NCBI GenBank assembly: GCA_051657745.1 | Contig: JBOFLG010000047.1 | Location: forward strand, 1-13,010 | Length of the DNA: 13,010 nt | DNA from: JBOFLG01 sp051657745 | GTDB taxonomy: Bacteria; Actinomycetota; Actinomycetes; Actinomycetales; Dermatophilaceae | Reading direction: 5' to 3' | Shown: positions 7,569 to 12,800 of the stretch, piece by piece | Numbering within the stretch: position 1 is the first letter of the stretch | How the letters are laid out: each line of letters opens with the position of its first letter | The notes under the pieces: model-generated | Database searches by the model: none | What the model saw: only the letters and a program-made list of their open reading frames with translations | What the model was told of the DNA's origin: nothing | Translations under genes and position numbers: made by a program

Positions 7569-7905
7569 GCGTCATCGCCGCCTTCGGTTCGGGGTCGGTG
7601 CCCTCGCAGTATTCCGTCGGCCGGATGACGATGGGTGGGGTCATGGCTGTGAGCCGCCCCACCTCCACCCCGTCCCGGCCATCCGCCTCGCCATCCGCCT
7701 CGCCATCCGCCTCGCCATCCGCCTCGCCATCCGCCTCGCCATCCGCCCCGGCCGTCCGCCTCGCCATCCGCCTCGCCATCCGCCTCGCCATCCGCCCCGG
7801 CCGTCCGCCTCGCCGTCCGCCTCGCCATCCGCCCCGGCCGTCCGCCTCGCCGTCCGCCTCGCCTCCCGATTCGCCGACCGGCCGACTCCAGCGGACCATG
7901 GAGTG
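7569..7905. other. Divergent intergenic region, ACAD to P450
   Basis: These 337 bases separate two divergent genes and must carry both promoters. The first about 110 bases (7569-7677) look like ordinary spacer; on the minus strand an AATACT hexamer near 7608-7613 could be a -10 for the dehydrogenase gene. From 7678 to 7860 the region is a 12/13-bp tandem array, described separately. Open frames cross the array on both strands because the repeat lacks stop codons, but they predict only low-complexity Arg/Ala/Pro or Gly/Trp/Arg repeats. Confidence 0.6.
7678..7860. repeat. 15-unit 12/13-bp tandem array between acyl-CoA dehydrogenase and P450
   Basis: The basic unit is GCCATCCGCCTC. Counting from 7678 there are five perfect copies, then variants. 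Three units read GCCATCCGCCCC plus an extra G (13 bp, at 7738, 7787 and 7824). Each of these is followed by one or two copies of the variant GCCGTCCGCCTC. Two more perfect copies sit at 7763 and 7775, and a decayed unit follows 7860. The 13-bp units break any reading frame three times, so the array is not a coding repeat. The mixed order (13-bp unit followed by GTC-type unit) shows higher-order duplication, as in a minisatellite. It ends about 45 bp before the P450 start codon. Confidence 0.95.
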
Positions 7906-9288
7906 ATGACCTCAACGATCACCGCTCGGGAACAATCCAGCGCCGACCTCCCGGCGGTCGGCGGGCGGTTCCGGCCGATCCTGGCGATGCGCCGGAACCT
8001 GGTCGAGTTCGCCGAACACACCTGGCGCGCACACGGCGACGTGGTGCGCACCGTCCTCGGCCCCCCAGGCCTGGACCGCGAGATGTGGCTGCTGCACCAC
8101 CCGGATGCCGCAGCGCGGGTGCTCTCGGGCTCCTCGTGGCGTTCCTTCACCAAGGAGGACCCGGGCTACACCGAGGTGGGGCACTGGTTCGGTCGGAGCC
8201 TGCTCACCGCCGACGGGGAGGAGTGGACCCGGCAGAAGCGCCTCCTGCAGCCGGCGTTCACCAAGCCGGCGGTCGAGGGCTACGGCGCGCTGATGGTCGA
8301 GGAGATCGAGCAGGCGATCGCCCACCGCGACCGCACGAGCGGCGCGGTGGTCGACCTCGGCGGGTGGATGCAGGAACTGACCTTGAAGGTCGTTGTGCGG
8401 GCGCTGTTCGGGCAGTCGGGCGACGAGATCGTCACCCAGGTGCGGCGGTCGCTTCCGGCCATCTCCGACACCGTGGTCCGCCGCGGCTCCGGGGTGCTGC
8501 GATTGCCGGCGTCGGTCCCGACCCCACGGGTCCGGCGCGGCCGGGCTGGCCAGCACGACCTGTTCGCCGCCTGCGACCGCATCGTCGCCACCCGCCGCGC
8601 CCAGGGACCGACCGGGGGAACCGACCTGCTCAGCCGCCTCCTCGCGGCGCAGGACGACGAGGCTGGCTTCACCGACGACGAAGTGCGTAGTCAGGTGTTG
8701 GTGTTCCTCCTCGCCGGGCACGACACGACCGCGATCGCCCTCACCTTCGCGCTGCACCTGCTGGGCCGCCATCCAGAAGTTCAGGATGCCGTGCGCGACG
8801 AGGTGCGCGATGTCGTCGGCGACGAGCGCCCGACCGCCGCCGCGGCGTCCTCCCTGGTGGTCACCAATGCCGTTCTCCGAGAGGCGATGCGGCTGTACCC
8901 GTCGGTCCCGTTCGTCAGTCGCCTCACCGTGGCTGACGACGAGCTGCTGGGGTATCCGGTGCGCGCGGGGACCACCGTCCTCCTCGTGCCGTGGACGATC
9001 CACCGGCACCCCGACTTCTGGCGCGACCCGCTCGTCTTCGACCCCTCCCGCTTCGCGCCGACCGCCCCACCGCTGCCGCATCGATATGCGTGGATGCCGT
9101 TCGGTGGTGGGCCCCGAGCGTGCATCGGCCAACACTTCGCCATGGTGGAGGCCCTGCTCGCGCTCGCGGTCCTCCTCCGCGAGCACCGCGTCACCTCGCT
9201 CGCCTCCGCAGGCCAGGTACCGGTCAGCTCCCGCCTCACCCTCTGTCCGACGGAGCCGGTGCGGGCTCGGGTCGAGCGGCTCCGCTGA
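7906..9288 (+). CDS. Cytochrome P450
   Basis: A 460-residue soluble haem-thiolate monooxygenase. Diagnostic elements are the C-helix WTRQKRLLQPAF (107-118), the I-helix oxygen-activation motif AGHDTT (270-275), the K-helix ExxR as EAMR (326-329), the PERF-like region FDPSRF (378-383), and the haem-binding loop FGGGPRACIGQHFA (399-412) with Cys406 as the axial ligand. Loop and I-helix patterns resemble the CYP4/CYP102-like bacterial class more than the short camphor-type class, but the CYP family cannot be named. The start at 7906 is chosen because the longer frame only adds translated tandem repeat and sequence antisense to the dehydrogenase gene. A GGAG lies 3 nt before it, too close to be a good SD. 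No ferredoxin or reductase gene is adjacent, so redox partners must come from elsewhere. Confidence 0.94.
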   Translation: MTSTITAREQSSADLPAVGGRFRPILAMRRNLVEFAEHTWRAHGDVVRTVLGPPGLDREMWLLHHPDAAARVLSGSSWRSFTKEDPGYTEVGHWFGRSLLTADGEEWTRQKRLLQPAFTKPAVEGYGALMVEEIEQAIAHRDRTSGAVVDLGGWMQELTLKVVVRALFGQSGDEIVTQVRRSLPAISDTVVRRGSGVLRLPASVPTPRVRRGRAGQHDLFAACDRIVATRRAQGPTGGTDLLSRLLAAQDDEAGFTDDEVRSQVLVFLLAGHDTTAIALTFALHLLGRHPEVQDAVRDEVRDVVGDERPTAAAASSLVVTNAVLREAMRLYPSVPFVSRLTVADDELLGYPVRAGTTVLLVPWTIHRHPDFWRDPLVFDPSRFAPTAPPLPHRYAWMPFGGGPRACIGQHFAMVEALLALAVLLREHRVTSLASAGQVPVSSRLTLCPTEPVRARVERLR

Positions 9289-9362
9289 GTCGGCGCCAGT
9301 CATCGAGCAACAGGCGCCCGTAAGCGATCAGCGGCAGCCGACGGCCGGGAGCAGCAGGAGAC

Positions 9363-9554
9363 GGAGGTGGCAAGAGACGGAGGTGGCAAGAGACGGAGGT
9401 GGCAAGAGACGGAGGTGGCAAGAGACGGAGGTGGCAAGAGACGGAGGTGGCAAGAGACGGAGGTGGTAGGAGACGGAGGTGGTAGGAGACGGAGGTGGTA
9501 GGAGACGGAGGTGGTAGGAGACGGAGGTGGTAGGAGAAGGGAGCGGCAGGAGAA
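9363..9554. repeat. 12-unit 16-bp tandem array with GGAGGT in each main unit
   Basis: Two homogeneous blocks lie head to tail. Six copies of GGAGGTGGCAAGAGAC (9363-9458) are followed by five copies of GGAGGTGGTAGGAGAC (9459-9538, the last ending in A), and then one decayed unit (9539-9554). A partial unit precedes the array at 9351. Eleven units carry GGAGGT, a perfect match to the 16S rRNA anti-SD sequence, at 16-nt spacing on the plus strand. The array lies about 85 bp upstream of a small ORF and the RIO kinase. The sharp block boundary points to two separate expansions. Confidence 0.96.
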
Positions 9555-9559
9555 ATGGA

Positions 9560-9587
9560 GTGGCGTGCGCCGGATGAGGTACGCCAC
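9560..9587 (+). other. Inverted repeat upstream of the small ORF
   Basis: GTGGCGT at 9560-9566 pairs perfectly with ACGCCAC at 9581-9587 across a 14-nt loop. It sits between the 16-bp array and the small ORF's ribosome binding site, so it could be an operator or an RNA stem in the leader. A chance occurrence is possible at this base composition. Confidence 0.35.
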
Positions 9588-9639
9588 GCTGGGAAGTGAG
9601 CGCGCGGCATCCGCCGTGCCCGGCCGAGAGGAGAACGCG

Positions 9640-9756
9640 ATGTCGACCACGGTCCTGGGTGTCCGCACCCCCACCCCGTTCGTTCTCGACCAGGAGTTCA
9701 TCCATGGCATTTCCGCCGTTCCACCTGCCGGAGCAGCAGGCCGCGTGCTCCGCTGA
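9640..9756 (+). CDS. 38-residue small ORF overlapping the RIO kinase start
   Basis: This ATG-started frame has one of the best SD sequences in the window: AGGAG at 9629-9633, 6 nt upstream. The 38-residue product begins MSTTVLGVRTPTPF and has no recognisable domain, signal or membrane segment. It overlaps the kinase gene by 53 nt in a different frame. The kinase's own SD (CAGGAG, 9691-9696) falls inside the small ORF, on its Gln-Glu codons. Ribosomes on the small ORF would therefore cover or expose the kinase start, so a regulatory leader peptide or translational coupling is plausible. It could also be a non-functional frame. The function is unknown. Confidence 0.45.
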   Translation: MSTTVLGVRTPTPFVLDQEFIHGISAVPPAGAAGRVLR

Positions 9757-10552
9757 CACCGTCCCCGACGCGCCCCCCGAGGGCGAGCGCTGGTCCACCT
9801 GGGACGCCGCGACCCATGGCCCGAGTCCGCGACCGCCCTGGGTGGTCACCAGCCTCGGTGCGGTCGACGCCGACCTGGGCGTGCTCAAGACCGGGAAGGA
9901 GGCCGACGTGCACGTGGTGCGGCGCTGGGTGCCTGGCACCGAGCGCGACGCGACGATGGCCGCCAAGCGGTTCCGCACCGGCGACCACCGGCTGTTCCAC
10001 CGCGACGCCGGGTATCTCGAGGGGCGCCGAGTGCGCAAGAGCCGGGAGACGCGGGCGATGGCCCGGCGGACCGCCTTCGGCACGAAGCTGATCGCCGGTC
10101 AGTGGGCGGCCGCCGAGTTCGACGCGCTTGGCCGGTTCTGGGAGCTCGGTCTGCCCGTACCGTACCCGGTGCAACTCGACGGCCAGGAGATGCTCATGGA
10201 GCTCATCGGCGACACCGAGACCGGCACCGCCGCACCACGATTGGTCTCGACCCGGCCGGATGAAGACCTGCTCGCCGAGCTCTTCGAGCAACTCCGGACC
10301 GCGATGCTGCTGCTGGCTCACCACGGGTGGGCGCACGGCGACCTGTCGCCGTACAACGTGTTGCTGCACGGCGACCGGCTGGTGCTCATCGACTGGCCGC
10401 AGGTGGTCGATGTCATCGGCAACCCGCAAGGGCTCCAGTTCCTCGAACGCGACGCGATGACCATGGCAGCCTGGTTTCGCCGACGGGGCCTCGAGATCGA
10501 CGACGGCGAACTGGTGGCCGACCTGATGGCCGAGGCGACGTCACGGTTCTGA
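9704..10552 (+). CDS. RIO1-type atypical protein kinase/ATPase
   Basis: A 282-residue protein of the RIO1 family, known in archaea and eukaryotes for ribosome-subunit maturation; the bacterial members have no settled role. Motifs: the RIO flexible-loop/P-loop element VLKTGKEADVHVV (60-72), the ATP-anchoring Lys88 in AAKRF, the catalytic loop HGDLSPYNVLL (211-221) with Asp213 and Asn218, and the metal-binding Asp230 in LIDWPQ (228-233). All essential kinase residues appear intact. About 50 N-terminal residues precede the kinase fold. The ATG at 9704 has CAGGAG 7 nt upstream; a longer frame to 9596 would add Arg/Pro/Ser residues unlike RIO proteins. The C-terminal Thr-Ser-Arg-Phe-stop is encoded inside the first unit of a 14-bp tandem array. 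It converges on the CitE-like gene. Confidence 0.93.
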   Translation: MAFPPFHLPEQQAACSADTVPDAPPEGERWSTWDAATHGPSPRPPWVVTSLGAVDADLGVLKTGKEADVHVVRRWVPGTERDATMAAKRFRTGDHRLFHRDAGYLEGRRVRKSRETRAMARRTAFGTKLIAGQWAAAEFDALGRFWELGLPVPYPVQLDGQEMLMELIGDTETGTAAPRLVSTRPDEDLLAELFEQLRTAMLLLAHHGWAHGDLSPYNVLLHGDRLVLIDWPQVVDVIGNPQGLQFLERDAMTMAAWFRRRGLEIDDGELVADLMAEATSRF

Positions 10553-10606
10553 CGTCACGGTTCTGACGTCACGGTTCTGACGTCACGGTTCTGACGTCAC
10601 GGTTCT
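10537..10606. repeat. 5-unit 14-bp tandem array made from the kinase gene tail
   Basis: Five perfect copies of GACGTCACGGTTCT run from 10537 to 10606, followed by GACG. The first copy is the end of the kinase coding sequence: it supplies Ser-Arg-Phe and the T of the stop codon at 10550-10552. Because 14 is not a multiple of 3, the TGAs at 10550, 10564, 10578, 10592 and 10606 fall in all three frames. Each of the four internal junctions creates the perfect palindrome TGACGTCA. Confidence 0.97.
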
Positions 10607-10640
10607 GACGCAACGCCAGCCGGGGCGCGGCATCGAGGCC

Positions 10641-10740
10641 ACTGCCGCGTGGTCAGGTCGGGCGGCGCACTGCCGCGTGGTCAGGTCGGGCGGCGCACTG
10701 CCACGTGGTCAGGACGGGCGGCGCACTGCCGCGTCGACGG
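10641..10740. repeat. 28-bp tandem array made from the CitE-like gene tail
   Basis: Units begin ACTGCC and span 10641-10668, 10669-10696 and 10697-10724, with a partial fourth from 10725. The first two are identical over the whole unit; the third differs at two positions (10703 G to A and 10714 T to A). The third unit and the partial fourth are the 3' end of the minus-strand CitE-like gene (Ala-Ala-Val-Arg-Arg-Pro-Ser, stop at 10711-10709), so the extra copies lie past its stop codon. On the minus strand TGA recurs every 28 nt, hence in all three frames. Each unit junction can form a small GCGGC/GCCGC hairpin around GCACT. Confidence 0.95.
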
Positions 10741-11581
10741 CCAGCACCTGGCGCGCGGTCTCGACGTGCAGGCTCTCCACCATCCGACCCTGATAAACCA
10801 CCACGCCACGCCCGCCACCGCCCTCCCACGCGGCGAGGATGCCGCGCGCGTCGGACACCTCGTCAGCCGAGGGCGCGAACGCTTCGTTGCACGGGTCGAC
10901 CTGGCTGGGATGGATCAGGGTCTTGCCGTCAAATCCGAGGTCGCGGCCCTGCCGACTTTCGGCGATGAAGCCCACCCGGTCGCGGACGTCGTTGTACACC
11001 CCGTCCAGCACCGCAACCCCGGCTGCGCGAGCACCAAGCAGCACCAGCGACAGCGCAGTGAGAAGCGGCGCCCGGCCGGGCACATTCCGCACGCCGAGTT
11101 CCTTGGCGAGATCATTGGTGCCGAGCACGATCACCGCGAGGCGGTCCGACGCGCGCGCGATCTCGGCGGCGGCGAGCACCGCTCGCGGCGTTTCGATCAT
11201 CGCCCACAGTCGGGTGTGTTCCGGCGCGCCATACCGCTCCATCGCGGCGACGACCGCGCGGACGTCGTCGGCCGTGCCCACTTTCGGCACGACGATGCCG
11301 TGCGGGCCGGCAGCGCACGCCGCGGCAAGGTCGCGCTCGTGCCATTCGGTACCGGAGCCGTTGACCCGGATTGTCACCTCCCGGCCACCGAAGTCGGCGG
11401 ATGACGCTGCCGCACAGGCATTCTCGCGCGCTCGCTGCTTGTCCCCCGGACTCACGGCATCCTCGAGGTCAAGGATGACGCCATCGACCGGAAGGGTCGG
11501 AGCCTTCGCCACTGCCCGCTCGTTCGACGCCGGGAGGTACAGCACCGAACGGCGCGGACGGTACCCCGTCGCGGCGCTCAC
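10709..11581 (-). CDS. CitE/CLYBL-like CoA-ester lyase or malyl-CoA thioesterase (HpcH/HpaI family)
   Basis: A 290-residue TIM-barrel protein of the citrate lyase beta-subunit-like group. Visible features are RRSVLYLPASN (10-20), DLEDAV (38-43), the CoA/carboxylate-binding Arg72 in IRVNG, VVPKV (97-101), the Mg2+ ligands Glu130 in MIETPRAVL and Asp157 in GTNDLAKEL, and KTLIHPSQV (220-228). Relatives cleave or hydrolyse citramalyl-CoA or malyl-CoA; true citrate lyase would need CitD and CitF, which are absent. The gene starts with GTG at 11581, overlapping the upstream malyl-CoA lyase stop by four bases (GTGA), a sign of translational coupling. Paired with Mcl it could be the (3S)-malyl-CoA thioesterase, as the Mcl1/Mcl2 pair of Rhodobacter suggests, but the sequence alone cannot separate thioesterase from lyase. 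Its 3' end is duplicated in tandem. Confidence 0.9.
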   Translation of the reverse strand: MSAATGYRPRRSVLYLPASNERAVAKAPTLPVDGVILDLEDAVSPGDKQRARENACAAASSADFGGREVTIRVNGSGTEWHERDLAAACAAGPHGIVVPKVGTADDVRAVVAAMERYGAPEHTRLWAMIETPRAVLAAAEIARASDRLAVIVLGTNDLAKELGVRNVPGRAPLLTALSLVLLGARAAGVAVLDGVYNDVRDRVGFIAESRQGRDLGFDGKTLIHPSQVDPCNEAFAPSADEVSDARGILAAWEGGGGRGVVVYQGRMVESLHVETARQVLAVDAAVRRPS

Positions 11582-12639
11582 GCGTCATCCGCCGTCGTCG
11601 AGGTGTAGAGCGCGGCCAGTTCGGGGTCGTTCGCCGCGAGCCGCTCGGCGAGTTCGAGGACGACGAGACACTGCTTGAGGCTGGCGTCGTCCTCCATCTT
11701 CCCGTCGAGCATCACCGCGCCAGTGCCGTCGCCCATCGCCGACCGGACCCGCCGAGCGCGGATAACGTCATCCGCGCTCGGGCTGAATACCCTTCTGGCG
11801 ATGGCGATCTGGGACGGGTGCAGGGTCCACGCGCCGACGCAGCCGAGCAGATACGCGCTGCGGAACTGGTCCTCGCAGGCGAGGGTGTCGGCGATATCCC
11901 CGAACGGGCCGTAGTAGGGCAGGATGCCGTGCATTGCGCAGGCGTCGACCATCCGCGCGAGCGTGTAATGCCACAGGTCCTGTTGTGCCGTGGCCCGCTC
12001 GCGGTCGCCCCGCGGATCCTCGCGCACGAGATAACCGGGGTGACCACCACCGACCCGGGTGGTCTTCATCCGGCGGTCGGCGGCGAGGTCGGCTGGGCCA
12101 AGGCTGAGGCCCTGCATCCGCGGGCTGGCGCCGGCGATGGCCTCGACGTTCGCAACGCCGCGGGCGGTCTCGAGGATCGCGTGGACGAGGACGGGGCGGG
12201 TGAGGCGAGCCCGTGCTTCGAGCTGCGCGAGCAGCCGGTCGACGTAGTGGATGTCCTCGGGCCCGTGCACCTTCGGCACCATGATGACGTCGATGCGGTC
12301 GCCAGCCTCGGTGAGGAGGGTCACCAGGTCGTCGAGGCACCACGGGCTGTCGAGGGCGTTGACCCGGGCCCACAACTGGGTGTGTTCGCCGAGGTCGGTG
12401 GTGCGGGCTAGGTCGACCAGGCCGGCCCGGGCGGCATCCTTGTTCTCGGCCTTGACGGCATCCTCCAAGTTGCCGAGCAGGACATCGACGGTTCCGACGA
12501 GCTGCGGCACCTTAGCGACCATTCGCGGGTTGCCGGGGTCAACGAAGTGGATCATCCGGCTCGGCCGCGCCGGAACCTCGTGCAGCGGCGTCGGGGCGCC
12601 GAGCGCAAGCGGGCGGAAGAAATCCTTGGCGCTGCGCAT
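11578..12639 (-). CDS. mcl: L-malyl-CoA / beta-methylmalyl-CoA lyase, Chloroflexus type
   Basis: A 353-residue HpcH/HpaI-family enzyme that reversibly splits malyl-CoA into acetyl-CoA and glyoxylate, and beta-methylmalyl-CoA into propionyl-CoA and glyoxylate. It closely resembles the Chloroflexus-type Mcl as I recall it: NLEDAVKAENKDAAR (57-71), WARVNALDSPW (90-100), MVPKVHGPEDIH (120-131), the metal ligands Glu157 in ILETARG and Asp184 in LGPADLAADRR, the long-form insert KTTRVGGGHPGYLV (192-205), DLWHYTLARMVDAC (221-234), and WTLHPSQI (271-278). Length also agrees. The ATG at 12639 has an excellent SD, GAGAGGG (12651-12645), 5 nt upstream. It is the first gene of a coupled pair with the CitE-like paralogue. 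Expected pathways are the ethylmalonyl-CoA route of acetate/C2 assimilation or glyoxylate-linked CoA-ester metabolism; no ccr or meaA is in view. Confidence 0.93.
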   Translation of the reverse strand: MRSAKDFFRPLALGAPTPLHEVPARPSRMIHFVDPGNPRMVAKVPQLVGTVDVLLGNLEDAVKAENKDAARAGLVDLARTTDLGEHTQLWARVNALDSPWCLDDLVTLLTEAGDRIDVIMVPKVHGPEDIHYVDRLLAQLEARARLTRPVLVHAILETARGVANVEAIAGASPRMQGLSLGPADLAADRRMKTTRVGGGHPGYLVREDPRGDRERATAQQDLWHYTLARMVDACAMHGILPYYGPFGDIADTLACEDQFRSAYLLGCVGAWTLHPSQIAIARRVFSPSADDVIRARRVRSAMGDGTGAVMLDGKMEDDASLKQCLVVLELAERLAANDPELAALYTSTTADDA

Positions 12640-12644
12640 GAGTA

Positions 12645-12651
12645 CCCTCTC
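12645..12651 (-). promoter_or_regulatory. Ribosome binding site of mcl
   Basis: GAGAGGG on the minus strand, 5 nt before the ATG at 12639, is a strong SD. It fixes this start and indicates a leadered transcript, unlike glpK, the DUF2332 gene and the stress-protein gene. Confidence 0.65.
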
Positions 12652-12709
12652 GGTCGCCGGGGTGGGATGTCAGGGTGGTTGGCGGTGTGGGATTCCGGGG
12701 TGAGATGGC

Positions 12710-12740
12710 GGGACGCTAGCAGCGAACTGACGAACGTCCC
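12710..12740. promoter_or_regulatory. Inverted repeat and possible promoter upstream of mcl
   Basis: GGGACG at 12710-12715 and CGTCCC at 12735-12740 form an inverted pair 19 bp apart. Between and overlapping them, the minus strand reads TAGCGT (12718-12713), which fits TAnnnT and would give a leader of about 65-70 nt for mcl. This could be an operator over the -10, but each element is short and the -35 is poor. Confidence 0.25.
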
Positions 12741-12744
12741 ATGA

Positions 12745-12800
12745 CGAGTGTCACCGAGGCGAGCCGAGAGCACGTCTACCCCGATTCGAGTGTCACCGAG
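12745..12800. repeat. 14-bp direct repeat pair upstream of mcl
   Basis: CGAGTGTCACCGAG occurs perfectly at 12745-12758 and 12787-12800, with start points 42 bp (about four helical turns) apart. It may be a pair of regulator-binding sites for the mcl operon. Alternatively, if the minus-strand frame ending at 12776 is a gene, the first copy would be its coding tail and the second a duplication beyond its stop. Confidence 0.5.

Larger units (their letters stand above)
9289..9639. other. Intergenic region, P450 to small ORF
   Basis: Of these 351 bases, 9363-9554 is a 16-bp tandem array. The first about 60 bases after the P450 stop hold nothing I recognise and no clear terminator. The last 85 bases contain an inverted repeat, GTGGCGT (9560-9566) with ACGCCAC (9581-9587), and the SD of the small ORF. 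Long minus-strand frames through the array translate it into Leu/Pro/Ser repeats and are not credible genes. Confidence 0.6.

Noticed and set aside
6513..7628. 371-codon plus-strand frame opposite the acyl-CoA dehydrogenase
   Set aside because: Shadow of the dehydrogenase coding strand; His/Leu/Arg-rich product with no motifs.
7468..7905. 146-codon N-terminal extension of the P450 frame through the 12-bp array
   Set aside because: It translates repeat DNA and sequence antisense to the acyl-CoA dehydrogenase gene; the P450 fold is complete from 7906.
9328..10083. Minus-strand frames running through the 16-bp array, encoding Leu/Pro/Ser repeats
   Set aside because: The array lacks stops on this strand, so long frames are automatic; no ribosome binding site, and overlap with the well-supported RIO kinase.
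10550..10599. TGACGTCA octamers as bZIP (CRE-type) regulatory sites
   Set aside because: The octamer is an automatic product of joining 14-bp units; bZIP factors of this type are eukaryotic. Kept only as a structural note.
7678..10740. The arrays as CRISPR
   Set aside because: Units are contiguous with no spacers, are only 12-28 bp long, and no cas gene is present.
10649..11404. 251-codon plus-strand frame beginning in the 28-bp repeats
   Set aside because: Antisense to the CitE-like gene; starts in repeats and has no recognisable domain.
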